A stretch of 17,128 bases of DNA from Limiplasma merdipullorum (GCA_018711955.1 DVHQ01000060.1:1-17128), one strand, 5' to 3'. Positions 1 through 7,669 are shown, counted from the first letter of the stretch. Notes: generated from the sequence alone by a model not told the origin. Numbers and translations are program-made.

Positions 1-2
1 CG

Positions 3-1043
3 CCTCGTCTGAAGGCGATGCTGGATGTGGCGGAGGAGAATCTGCGCGCGCTGGAATGGTTCAGCGGGTATCTGAACCTGTGCCCGCGCTCTGTGCGCGG
101 TGAGGATGTGGAAATGCTGGTCCGGGAATGCGGCGTGACCGGCGAGGAGGCGTACCGGCTGCTGATGGCCTCGGCCTGCGGGCTGGACATCGCGGCCGAC
201 CCGTGGGCGCGCAGAATGGCGGAGCGCTACTTCCGGCCCGGCGTGCGCTGCCTGGATGCCGCGGCCTGCCGCGCCGACCCGTACTATGCCTCCGTGCGTC
301 TGCCCGAAGTGAGGCAGGGAGACTGGACGCTGGGCTATAAGGCCATCGAAGCCTACGAGGCCTTTGCCAGCGGTGATTTGCTTCTGCTGCCCGATGGACG
401 CGAGGTTCCGCAGGCCGGTTATTTTACGGAATCGTTTTGTGCGCCCGTCGTCACGCAAAATGGTCGGGAATGGATGACCGTTACGCCCAGCGAACTGAGC
501 ACCATGACCGCTGATATCCGGGCCGTGAGCGGCAAAGTGGCGGTATTCGGGCTGGGGCTGGGGTATTACGCCTTCATGGCGGCGCGAAAGCCGGAAGTGA
601 CCCGCGTTACGGTGATCGAGCGCGATCCCGACGTGATCTCGCTGTTCCGGGAGCATGTTCTGCCTGCTTTTAAGAACGCGGAAAAAGTGCGTGTGATACA
701 GGAGGACGCCTACGAATATGCTGCTCATATGGGCGGCGAAGGGTACGACTATGCCTACGTGGATATCTGGCACGACGTGCTGGACGGGGTGGAAATGTAC
801 CTGAAAATGAAGCGGCTGGAGGCGCTTTCGCCGGGCACGCACTTTCTGTACTGGATTGAAACATCTATGCTGTGCTGGCTTCGCGGTATGGCGCTGATGG
901 AGATTTCGGAAAAAAAAGACGGCCCGATGATGGATGCCATCGGGCCGGTGAAAGATCTTGAGGAGTTGAAGCGCGCACTTTCGCAGGAGGGTTTGCGCCG
1001 CCTCGCGCCGCGCATTCCGCTGGAAGTGACGCAAAGGCAGTAG
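3..1043 (+). CDS. Class I SAM-methyltransferase-fold protein, spermidine-synthase-like, function unknown (5' end probably outside window)
   Basis: The C-terminal two thirds resembles a Rossmann-fold SAM-binding domain. Numbering from the ATG at 18, a glycine-rich motif I (VFGLGLGYY) lies at 176-184, an acidic loop (IERDP) at 200-204, an acidic QEDA segment near 218-221, and YDYAYVDIWHD at 233-243. About 150 N-terminal residues before the MTVTPSE segment (153-159) are not recognised. The spermidine-synthase signature residues are not obvious, so a substrate cannot be given. The frame is open without a stop back to position 3 (P-R-L-K-A before the ATG), and the ATG at 18 has GAAGG only two bases away. 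I therefore think the real start lies upstream and the gene is cut by the window edge. It converges on ligA with 5 bases between the two stop codons. Fold fairly sure, function unknown. Confidence 0.7.
   Translation, partial: PRLKAMLDVAEENLRALEWFSGYLNLCPRSVRGEDVEMLVRECGVTGEEAYRLLMASACGLDIAADPWARRMAERYFRPGVRCLDAAACRADPYYASVRLPEVRQGDWTLGYKAIEAYEAFASGDLLLLPDGREVPQAGYFTESFCAPVVTQNGREWMTVTPSELSTMTADIRAVSGKVAVFGLGLGYYAFMAARKPEVTRVTVIERDPDVISLFREHVLPAFKNAEKVRVIQEDAYEYAAHMGGEGYDYAYVDIWHDVLDGVEMYLKMKRLEALSPGTHFLYWIETSMLCWLRGMALMEISEKKDGPMMDAIGPVKDLEELKRALSQEGLRRLAPRIPLEVTQRQ
910..947 (-). terminator. Probable intrinsic terminator of the yerC-pcrA-ligA operon, inside the convergent gene
   Basis: Read on the minus strand, a perfect 10-bp stem (CGGCCCGATG with CATCGGGCCG, plus coordinates 920-929 and 938-947) with an 8-base loop is followed by TC and then a run of eight T (plus-strand A run 910-917). 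This is the standard form of a factor-independent terminator. It lies about 100 bases after the ligA stop codon, inside codons of the oppositely oriented methyltransferase-like gene. Read on the plus strand, no T-run follows the hairpin, so it should act in one direction only. Confidence 0.75.
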
Positions 1044-1048
1044 CACAG

Positions 1049-3031
1049 CTATTCCAGCATCTTGAGGAAGGCTGCCTCGTCGATGACGGGAATGCCCAGA
1101 CTTTCGGCCTTGGTGAGCTTGCTCCCGGCCTTTTCGCCCGCAAGCACAAAGCTGGTCTTTTTGCTCACGCTGCCGGCCGCGCGGCCGCCGTGGCGGGCGA
1201 TGAGCGCCTCGGCCTCATCCCGGCTGAGGGTAGGCAGGGTGCCGGTGACCACGACGGTCTTTCCCGCCAGCGCGTCGGAGAGCGCGTCGCTCTCGTGCTG
1301 CGGGGTGACGCCCGCATCCAGCAGACGGCGAATCATTTCCAGATTTTCCGGGAAGCTGAAAAATTCCACCACGCTGGTTGCCACGATATCGCCCACGTCG
1401 GGGATGGCGGTCAGTTCTTCGACCGTGGCGGACTTGAGGCGTTCCAGAGAGCCAAAGTGCTGCGCCAGGTCGCGCGCCGTCTTGCGGCCTACGTTGGGAA
1501 TCCCCAGCGCAAAGAGAAAGGCGTCCAGCGCGCAATGGCGGCTCTTGTCCAGCGCGGCGATCAGGTTGTCGGCGCGCTTTTGCTGAAACCCTTCCAGCGG
1601 CAAAAGGTCGTCCGCCGTCAGACGGTACAGGTCCGCGCAGTCGCGCACGCCAAGCTTGTCATAGAGCAGTTCGGCGGTCTTTTCGGAAAAGGTGTCGATA
1701 TCCATGGCGTTGCGCCCAGCAAAGTGCGCAAGGCGTGCCACGGCCTGCGGCTTGCAGGTCTGGCGGTTCATGCAGAACAGATGGGCGCCCCGCTCCACCA
1801 GCGGCTGGCCGCAGGCAGGGCACACCGTCGGCGGCTGGATGGGCGTTTCACCGGGCCCTGCTTCGCCCACGCGGCCCATGATTTCAGGAATCACGTCGTT
1901 GCTGCGGCGAATCCACACCTCGCAGCCGATGGCCACACGCTTGCGCTGGATATCGCCGAAGTTATTGAGCGTGGCGCGCTTGACCGTCACGCCACCAATA
2001 TCGGTGGGGGTCAGATGAGCAAGGGGCGTGAGCTTCCCGGTGCGGCCCAGCTCCCAGGTTACATCCAGCAGAGTTGCGGTATTTTCCTCGGCGGCAAACT
2101 TGTATGCCACCGCCCATCGGGGGAATTTTTCCGTGTTGCCCATGGCCTGACGGGTTTGCAGATCGCACACCTTGACCACCGCGCCATCGATGAGAAAATC
2201 CAGTGACTCGCGCTGGGCCTCAACCGCATCGATCCGTTGGACGATTTCATCATAGGTAGTGGCATGGGCTTCGTAGCGGCTGGTGGGAAAGCCGTTTTCC
2301 TGAAGGAAAGCGATCATGCCGTCCAGATCATGATAGGGCGGATTTTCGATGGTTCCGATCTGGTAGAAAAACGCATCCAGCTTCCGTCGTGCGGTCACGG
2401 CGGGGTCCAGGTTGCGAAGCGCTCCCGCCGCCGCGTTGCGGGCGTTTTTGAGCGGCTCGTCGGCGGTTTTGTTATAGGCTTCCAGGGTGCTCAGACGCAT
2501 GATGCACTCTCCCTGGACCTCCAAAAGTCCTTGATAGGGAATGGAGAGAGGCACGCAGCGAATGGTGCGGGCCTGCGGCAGAATGGCTTCGCCAACTTCG
2601 CCGTTGCCGCGGGTGGCGGCCTCAACCAGCTGGCCGCCGCGATAGGTGAGGTTGATGGTCAGGCCGTCCAGCTTGTATTCGACCGCGTACCGGAGCGGGG
2701 GCAGGGGCGTTTCACGCCCGTCACAGAGCTGGGCATGCAGCTTTTGCGTGCGCTCCAGCCAGGTGAGCAGCTCTTCCTTGCTCTGAACCTTGTCCATGCT
2801 CCACAGGCGGTTGATATGCCTGTGAGGGGCGAAGGAGCTGAGTGGCTCCGCGCCGACGCGCACAGTAGGGGAGTCGGGCAAAACGATGCCCGACTCCTTT
2901 TCCAGTCTGCTCAGTTCGTTGTATTTCTGGTCCCATTCCGCGTCGCTCATGGGGCTGGTGCCCTGTGTGTAATACAGCACGGAGGCCCGGTTGAGCTGGT
3001 CGACCAGCTCGCGCATGCGTGAGGTCTGCAT
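1049..3031 (-). CDS. ligA: NAD-dependent DNA ligase LigA
   Basis: Seals nicks in replication and repair with NAD+ as the adenylate donor. The 660 residues carry the full LigA order: an Ia-like N-terminus; adenylation motif KLDG with the probable nucleophile Lys120; a conserved NARNAAAGALRNLDP block (196-210); DGAVVKV (282-288); YKFAAEE (310-316); an OB fold; a four-cysteine zinc finger (Cys404, 407, 420, 426); helix-hairpin-helix repeats (about 470-570); and a C-terminal BRCT domain (about 585-660). Some signatures differ from E. coli-type LigA: WSMDKVQS replaces the usual LSLDNAF-like motif, VEYKLDG replaces the CELKIDG form, and DTFSEKTAELL replaces DGLGEK. These resemble variants I recall from clostridial ligases. 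It is the last gene of the operon, with one base between the pcrA stop and this ATG, so it is probably translationally coupled to pcrA. Identity is secure. Confidence 0.97.
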   Translation of the reverse strand: MQTSRMRELVDQLNRASVLYYTQGTSPMSDAEWDQKYNELSRLEKESGIVLPDSPTVRVGAEPLSSFAPHRHINRLWSMDKVQSKEELLTWLERTQKLHAQLCDGRETPLPPLRYAVEYKLDGLTINLTYRGGQLVEAATRGNGEVGEAILPQARTIRCVPLSIPYQGLLEVQGECIMRLSTLEAYNKTADEPLKNARNAAAGALRNLDPAVTARRKLDAFFYQIGTIENPPYHDLDGMIAFLQENGFPTSRYEAHATTYDEIVQRIDAVEAQRESLDFLIDGAVVKVCDLQTRQAMGNTEKFPRWAVAYKFAAEENTATLLDVTWELGRTGKLTPLAHLTPTDIGGVTVKRATLNNFGDIQRKRVAIGCEVWIRRSNDVIPEIMGRVGEAGPGETPIQPPTVCPACGQPLVERGAHLFCMNRQTCKPQAVARLAHFAGRNAMDIDTFSEKTAELLYDKLGVRDCADLYRLTADDLLPLEGFQQKRADNLIAALDKSRHCALDAFLFALGIPNVGRKTARDLAQHFGSLERLKSATVEELTAIPDVGDIVATSVVEFFSFPENLEMIRRLLDAGVTPQHESDALSDALAGKTVVVTGTLPTLSRDEAEALIARHGGRAAGSVSKKTSFVLAGEKAGSKLTKAESLGIPVIDEAAFLKMLE

Positions 3032-3032
3032 A

Positions 3033-5303
3033 TCAGTCGTTCACCTTCACAATCGGGGCGATAGAGAGCACAAATTCCTTCTGTCCATAGGCTGCGAAGC
3101 CGATCACAATGCGCGCATCGCTGCCGCTTCCGCGGATTTCCAGCACGTTTCCTTCGCCAAATTTGCGGTGCATCACACGGTCGCCGGTTTTGAACAATGC
3201 GGCTACGGCACTGGCGGGCACGCTGGAGGCCGCGGATGGGGTAAAGCCCTTTTGCACACCCGGAATGCCCAGCGCGCTGCGGCCTGCGCCCAGGCCTCGT
3301 CCGGATTCGCCGCCATAGCGCGGCGTGCGCTTGGGCGTGGGATGCTGATAGCTTTCCATGACGCCGGGGAAGTTGCGCTCGCGCTTGCTGATCCACTGAT
3401 CGTCGATCAAACGCTTGGGAATCTCCTTGAGGAAGCGGCTGGGCGTGTTGTAATTGACCTGATTATAGAGCATGCGCTGGGCAGCGTAGCTGAGGAAAAG
3501 CTGCTGTTGCGCGCGGGTGATGGCCACGTAGCACAGACGGCGCTCTTCCTCCATGCGCTTTTCGTCCTGCAGGCTTCTGCCGGTGGGAAATACGCCTTCC
3601 TCCAGTCCGGCGATGAATACGATGGGAAATTCCAACCCCTTGGCACTGTGCACGGTCATTAGCGTGACGACCTTGCCCCCAAGCTCCGCACCGTCCAGAT
3701 CGCTTACCAGCGCTACGTTTTCCAGATAATCTTCCAGCGTGGGGGTCTCGGCGCCCTGTTCGTATTCGCTGACCGCACCCAGGAACTCTTCGATGTTTTC
3801 CAGACGGTTTTTGCCTTCGTCGGACAGGTCGCGCTCATACTGCGCCTTGAGGCCGGTGCGGTCGATCACGTACTTGACAAAATCGCTCACGCCCATATCT
3901 TCGCGCGCCATGACCAATTCATTCATCAGATCGCCAAACTCGCTGACGCACTTGCGCGGGCGGGCCGAAAGCGTTTCGGGCACGTCCATCAGGGCGCTGT
4001 AGAGGGGCATTTCCTTTTCGGCGGCGTAGCGCACCAGCTCGGTGATGGTGCTGTCGCCAATGGAGCGCTTGGGCTGATTGATGATGCGGCGCAGGCTTAC
4101 GTCGTCGGCAGGATTGACAATGCAGCGCAGGTAGGCCACGATGTCCTTGACCTCCTTGCGGTCATAGAAGCGCAGCCCGCCGTAGATGCGGTAGGGGATA
4201 CCCGCGCGCACCAGCATTTCCTCCAGCACGCGGCTTTGCGCGTTGGAACGGTAGAGCACAGCCATGTCGCCATAGCTCTTGCCGGCAAGCTGCATCTGCT
4301 GCATGCGGTCGCATATCCAGGCGGCCTCTTCCCGCTCGTCGCCGGCGCAGAAGAGCTTGATGGGTTCGCCGGCGGGCTGCTCGGTCCACAGGGCCTTTTC
4401 CATGCGGCCTTCGTTGTGGGCGATTACCTGATTCGCCGCATCAAGGATGTTGGCGGTGCTGCGGTAGTTCTGCTCCAGCTTGATGACGGCGGCGTCGGGG
4501 AAATCCTTTTCAAAATCGAGAATGTTGCGGATATCCGCACCGCGCCAGCCGTAGATGCTCTGATCGTCATCGCCCACGACGCAAAGGTTTCGGCTCTTCT
4601 GCGTAAGGAGCTTTACCAGCGAATACTGGGCAAAGTTGGTATCCTGGTATTCGTCCACGTGCACATAGCGAAAGCGCTCGCGGTAACTCTCCAGCACGGG
4701 CGGATGGTCGGCGAACAGCTCCAGCGTCCGAACCAGCAAATCGTCAAAATCCAGGGCGTTGCCATGGCGCAGCCGGCGCTCGTAGGCATCATAAAGGTCA
4801 TGAATCTGCTGGCTTCGAAAATCCTTAGCGGAGGCCTGGAACCATTCGTCGGGACTGAGCAGATGGTCCTTGGCGTCGCTGATTTTGGCCTTGACCTCAC
4901 GCAGGGTCAGGGATTTATCGTCGATACCGAACTGCTTGAACAACTCCTTGAGCACGCTGGACTGATCGTCATCGTCGTAGATGGTAAAGGAGCGGGTGTA
5001 GCCCAGTTTTTCGATGTCCCGCCGCAAAATGCGGGCGCACATGGCATGGAAGGTGCTGACCCATACCTCGCCGCCGCGCTCACCCACCAGGGCGCTCACG
5101 CGCTGACGCATCTCTTTGGCGGCCTTGTTGGTAAAGGTAATGGCCAGAATATTCCACGGCGCCACGCCGTGGTCGATCAGATTGGCAATGCGATAAGTGA
5201 GCGCGCGTGTTTTGCCGCTGCCCGCGCCTGCCAGAATAAGCACCGGCCCTTCCAGGGTTTCTGCGGCCTGGCGCTGCTCCCGGTTCAATCCTTCCAAATT
5301 CAT
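3033..5303 (-). CDS. pcrA: ATP-dependent DNA helicase PcrA (UvrD/Rep superfamily 1)
   Basis: A 3'-5' SF1A helicase for repair, replication restart and removal of stalled RNA polymerase. All motifs are present in the 756 residues: Walker A AGAGSGKT at 25-32 (Lys31), motif II DEYQDT at 217-222, motif III GDDDQSIYGWRG at 244-255, motif IV QNYRS at 278-282, motif V TVHSAKGLEF at 550-559 and motif VI VAITRAQQQL at 593-602. The C-terminal tail ends in a Tudor-like module (about 705-756, starting KTGDRVMHRKFGEG), the part that contacts RNA polymerase in Bacillus-type PcrA. Length and ending are typical for Firmicutes. It lies 19 bases after yerC and one base before ligA, in the order yerC-pcrA-ligA. 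The pcrB gene found before pcrA in Bacillus is absent here. Confidence 0.97.
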   Translation of the reverse strand: MNLEGLNREQRQAAETLEGPVLILAGAGSGKTRALTYRIANLIDHGVAPWNILAITFTNKAAKEMRQRVSALVGERGGEVWVSTFHAMCARILRRDIEKLGYTRSFTIYDDDDQSSVLKELFKQFGIDDKSLTLREVKAKISDAKDHLLSPDEWFQASAKDFRSQQIHDLYDAYERRLRHGNALDFDDLLVRTLELFADHPPVLESYRERFRYVHVDEYQDTNFAQYSLVKLLTQKSRNLCVVGDDDQSIYGWRGADIRNILDFEKDFPDAAVIKLEQNYRSTANILDAANQVIAHNEGRMEKALWTEQPAGEPIKLFCAGDEREEAAWICDRMQQMQLAGKSYGDMAVLYRSNAQSRVLEEMLVRAGIPYRIYGGLRFYDRKEVKDIVAYLRCIVNPADDVSLRRIINQPKRSIGDSTITELVRYAAEKEMPLYSALMDVPETLSARPRKCVSEFGDLMNELVMAREDMGVSDFVKYVIDRTGLKAQYERDLSDEGKNRLENIEEFLGAVSEYEQGAETPTLEDYLENVALVSDLDGAELGGKVVTLMTVHSAKGLEFPIVFIAGLEEGVFPTGRSLQDEKRMEEERRLCYVAITRAQQQLFLSYAAQRMLYNQVNYNTPSRFLKEIPKRLIDDQWISKRERNFPGVMESYQHPTPKRTPRYGGESGRGLGAGRSALGIPGVQKGFTPSAASSVPASAVAALFKTGDRVMHRKFGEGNVLEIRGSGSDARIVIGFAAYGQKEFVLSIAPIVKVND

Positions 5304-5322
5304 GCTATGCTATCCTCAATCT

Positions 5323-5622
5323 TCACTTCTGTTGTGCTTCAAGCCGGTCCAGCACCAAGGTGTAGCCGTCCGCCCCGTATTGCAGGGCCCGGTTGACGCG
5401 GCTGATGGTGGCGGTGGACGCGCCGGTCTGGTGGGCGATTTCCTGATAGGTTACCTTCCGGCGCAGCATCACGGCCACCTCCAGCCGCTGGGTGATGCTT
5501 TTGAGCTCCTGCACCGTCAGGACATCCTCCAGAAAACGGTAGGCCTCTTCTGAGGTTTTCAGCTGAAGCAGCGCGTCCATCAGCAGGTCCGTCTGCTCGT
5601 TGTGGTAACGTGGTGTAAACAC
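5323..5622 (-). CDS. yerC: YerC/YecD family TrpR-related DNA-binding protein
   Basis: A 99-residue all-helical protein of the Trp-repressor-like YerC/YecD family, which precedes pcrA in many Firmicutes. The family core is clear: LTVQELKSITQRLEVA (35-50), then a helix-turn-helix around 58-80 with the TYQEI and GASTATISRVNRAL signatures. I chose a GTG start at 5622 because an ideal GGAGGA lies 8 bases upstream and the resulting length matches the roughly 100-residue family. An in-frame ATG at 5679 would add 19 residues, but it overlaps the likely -10 box and has no good ribosome binding site. As first gene of the operon, 19 bases ahead of pcrA, it might autoregulate the promoter, though no operator is visible. 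The ligand of this family is not established as far as I know. Confidence 0.9.
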   Translation of the reverse strand: MFTPRYHNEQTDLLMDALLQLKTSEEAYRFLEDVLTVQELKSITQRLEVAVMLRRKVTYQEIAHQTGASTATISRVNRALQYGADGYTLVLDRLEAQQK

Positions 5623-5667
5623 GGTCGCAATCCTCCGCTCAAACAGTGCAAAACTTTGCCTAATACC

Positions 5668-5696
5668 ATTATAGCACATTTGAGAAAAGAAGGAAA
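5668..5696 (-). promoter_or_regulatory. Extended -10 promoter of the yerC-pcrA-ligA operon
   Basis: On the minus strand a perfect TATAAT (5668-5673) is preceded by TGC (5674-5676), an extended -10 element. The -35 position at 17-base spacing reads TTTCCT (5691-5696), only three of six consensus bases, which is acceptable for an extended -10 promoter. Transcription would start near 5661, giving a leader of about 40 bases before the GTG start of yerC. Confidence 0.7.
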
Positions 5697-5721
5697 GCCA
5701 AAAACGGATATGTCGCGGGGC

Positions 5722-6831
5722 TCACTCGCGGGGCGGCTTTTTGCCGAACAGACCGCCGGTCATTTCGCTGAGGCTCCGGCCCCACTTGCTCATGCCGCCC
5801 CGGCCGCCGGTGGAGAGAAACGCAAACACTCCCAGCCCCACCACCAGCGCCACGACCAGCCATATGGCCCATCCCGCGCCGGTATTGTCCTGATCCGCGC
5901 CCTCCACCGTTTCAGAAGCGGGCGCACGGGACGCGTCGCTGGCGCCGGCCGAACCGGTTACCCCTCCGTAGAGCGCCTTGTAGACCACTTCGCTCATGGG
6001 GCCGGTGGAGGCGAGCACGCGTTCCTTGGGCAACGTATGTGTGCCAAACTCCAAAAGCACGCTGCGTGGAGCCAGGTCCTGGTTATAGGCCCCCTTGCCC
6101 ATATAGATATCCTTGATGAGGCCGGGGTACATCTTGTCGGCTACGGCCTTGATCTGCTTGGCAAAGCTGAGGTTCGCATCCTTGTTCTGATTGCCCTTGC
6201 CCACCAGCAGGCGCACCTTGCTCATCTTTTCGTTGCCGATGGTGGTTGCATATTCGTCCGGATCGGGAATGCCGTCGCGGTGGATGTCGAAGATGGCGCT
6301 GGGTCCATCCTTGAGCAGTTCCACGGCGGTCTGGCGGCTGCGGCGGTAAGCGCCCGCGTCATGCGGATGGTGGGTGGCGTCGCTCAGCGTGACGGATACC
6401 CCCCGTTCCTCCAGCGCGTCGCCGAACGCCGCCGCCACGTCGTAGATGCCGCCGCGTTCCTCGTCGCTTTCGGTGCCGTCGCCCTCGATGTAGCTTTCGT
6501 CGCTGTGGGTGCAGTAGAGGGCGATCTTCCTGTTGTTTGTGGCGCTTACAGCAAGGCTCTGTTCCATTTCCAGCCAGCTTACATCCGGCATGTCGGCGTC
6601 GCCCAGGAGTTCCAGCTGTGCCGTTTTGGCCTGCGGGTCCACGGAAACCACGCGGTAATGCAGGTTGTCGCCGCTGATGTACTCGTCGCCGGCTTCGCAT
6701 TCTCCCAAATACTGGGTCAGGACGGTTCCGTTTTCGTCCAGCAAAGTATAGACGTCTTCCTCCGCAGCGGCGGGCAGGGCAATCAGGCACAGGGCCAGGG
6801 CGGCAAGCGCAGAAAACAGCGTTTTTTTCAT
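5722..6831 (-). CDS. spoIIP: Stage II sporulation protein P (SpoIIP), peptidoglycan hydrolase
   Basis: SpoIIP acts with SpoIID and SpoIIM in septal thinning and engulfment, cleaving peptidoglycan as an amidase and endopeptidase. The 369 residues start with a signal peptide or N-terminal membrane anchor (KKTLFSALAALALCLIALPAAA, cut probably near 23). The amidase domain (about 100-265) has IALYCTHSDESY at 103-114 (candidate zinc ligand His109), a GGIYD segment, SRQTAVELL, FDIHRDG at 181-187 (His184), and YNQDLAPRSVLLEFGTH ending near 255 (Glu251 candidate). A Ser/Ala-rich linker leads to a C-terminal membrane helix (about 321-340) and a basic tail. The added C-terminal helix differs from Bacillus SpoIIP, which is anchored at its N-terminus. 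AAAGGAG overlaps the end of the upstream DUF1614 gene, 3 bases before this ATG, so the two are one operon. No convincing terminator follows it. Confidence 0.88.
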   Translation of the reverse strand: MKKTLFSALAALALCLIALPAAAEEDVYTLLDENGTVLTQYLGECEAGDEYISGDNLHYRVVSVDPQAKTAQLELLGDADMPDVSWLEMEQSLAVSATNNRKIALYCTHSDESYIEGDGTESDEERGGIYDVAAAFGDALEERGVSVTLSDATHHPHDAGAYRRSRQTAVELLKDGPSAIFDIHRDGIPDPDEYATTIGNEKMSKVRLLVGKGNQNKDANLSFAKQIKAVADKMYPGLIKDIYMGKGAYNQDLAPRSVLLEFGTHTLPKERVLASTGPMSEVVYKALYGGVTGSAGASDASRAPASETVEGADQDNTGAGWAIWLVVALVVGLGVFAFLSTGGRGGMSKWGRSLSEMTGGLFGKKPPRE

Positions 6832-6834
6832 GGC

Positions 6835-7488
6835 TCATTTCTCCTTTTGACGCACAGGATTCTCAATGGCGCTTTCCCTGGGACGCTGGGTACCGCGCGC
6901 CATGCGCTCCAGCACCTCGCCCACGAGCTCCGAAAGCAGCACGCCCAGAATACCGCTGATGATCATGGCGTCAAACACGCCCGCGCCGCCCAGCACGAGA
7001 GGCTGGTCCACGCCTCGGGACCAGTTGACCACCGCTACGGCAATGTCCGCCAGCATCACGCCCACCACGCCGCAGAAGAAAGCGCCCCGCCGCGACCGGC
7101 CCAGCACATAGGCCACCACGCCCCCCGCGAGTCCGTAGAGGTACATGGGATCAATCAGCATGCGTTCCGGCTCGTCGGGCAGAAAGTGGGAAAGCGCATA
7201 GATGATCCCCGCCGTAATCAGCGATCCCAGTATGGCGCGCACGCGTTCCTTGACAGTGCCCGCCCGCGCCAGCAGGTAAACGCACACGCCGAAGGGAATC
7301 ACGGCCCCACCGATGCTGATGGACACATTGCCAATCGTGACATTGGGAATGAGCGTTCCAAAGAACATCAGCGCAATCAGGATCAGCGCCGCACGGTCGC
7401 TCAAATACAGCTTGTCCAGCACGCGCTGGGCCACGCCGAAAAACACCAGGACCGCCACAACGGTCAAAAGGACCATTCCGATCGACAT
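6835..7488 (-). CDS. DUF1614 family polytopic membrane protein
   Basis: A 217-residue hydrophobic protein with about six or seven membrane helices (roughly 4-22, 32-50, 56-74, 84-101, 113-130, 134-154, 166-186). The GGAGVFDA segment (167-174) and the upstream ISIGGAVIPFG stretch match what I recall of DUF1614. Its molecular role is unknown. I chose the ATG at 7488 because it opens MSIGMVLL and has GAAGGGA 9 bases upstream. A longer in-frame extension to 7638 would add 50 residues that look non-coding and run through the promoter region. It is directly upstream of spoIIP (3-base gap), so a role in engulfment or the sporulating-cell membrane is a reasonable inference, not shown by the sequence. 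Confidence 0.8.
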   Translation of the reverse strand: MSIGMVLLTVVAVLVFFGVAQRVLDKLYLSDRAALILIALMFFGTLIPNVTIGNVSISIGGAVIPFGVCVYLLARAGTVKERVRAILGSLITAGIIYALSHFLPDEPERMLIDPMYLYGLAGGVVAYVLGRSRRGAFFCGVVGVMLADIAVAVVNWSRGVDQPLVLGGAGVFDAMIISGILGVLLSELVGEVLERMARGTQRPRESAIENPVRQKEK

Positions 7489-7522
7489 ACACACGCATCC
7501 CTTCGTCTTATGGAAGTGATGG

Positions 7523-7552
7523 CTAGTATGCCCCGAACGGGCAAAAGCATGC
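7523..7552 (-). promoter_or_regulatory. Candidate sigma-E-like sporulation promoter for DUF1614-spoIIP
   Basis: On the minus strand GCATGCT (7546-7552), a 15-base spacer and CATACTAG (7523-7530) match 5 of 7 and 6 of 8 positions of the sigma-E consensus as I remember it (GHATATT, CATACAHT). The start site would fall near 7516, leaving about 28 bases before the ATG at 7488, enough for the GAAGGGA ribosome binding site. The mother-cell sigma-E regulon contains spoIIP in Bacillus. The match is imperfect and GC-rich, so this is tentative. Confidence 0.35.
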
Positions 7553-7623
7553 GTGGAGAACACCGGGCGCACCACGGTGGGACCGCAGAATCTGCTAAAG
7601 CAAATCAACGCGTCTGGCGGGTC

Positions 7624-7652
7624 TTGGCTTTCCGTCACGCTTGTGATATACT
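7624..7652 (+). promoter_or_regulatory. Sigma-A-type promoter of the paaK-iorAB-paaK-ACT cluster
   Basis: TTGGCT (7624-7629), a 17-base spacer and TATACT (7647-7652) match 4 of 6 and 5 of 6 consensus bases, and a TGA directly before the -10 makes it an extended -10. Transcription would start near 7659, giving a leader of about 95 bases before the first paaK. An odd-length palindrome GCAGAATCTGC (7585-7595) lies 28 bases upstream of the -35 and might be an operator, though that is weak evidence. Confidence 0.7.
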
Positions 7653-7669
7653 ATTTCATAAAACCACGG

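Noticed and set aside
1190..1600. Possible plus-strand terminator for the methyltransferase-like gene inside the ligA 3' end
   Set aside because: Inspected stems such as GCTTGC with GCAAGC near 1120-1145 are short, widely spaced and lack a T-run.
5701..5740. Direct repeat of TCGCGGGGC at the end of spoIIP as a possible terminator
   Set aside because: The copies are in the same orientation, so they cannot form a hairpin. The T-rich stretch after them is better explained as the upstream part of the yerC promoter.
7489..7638. 50-residue N-terminal extension of the DUF1614 protein
   Set aside because: It lacks hydrophobic segments, covers the candidate promoter and has no ribosome binding site, whereas the ATG at 7488 does.
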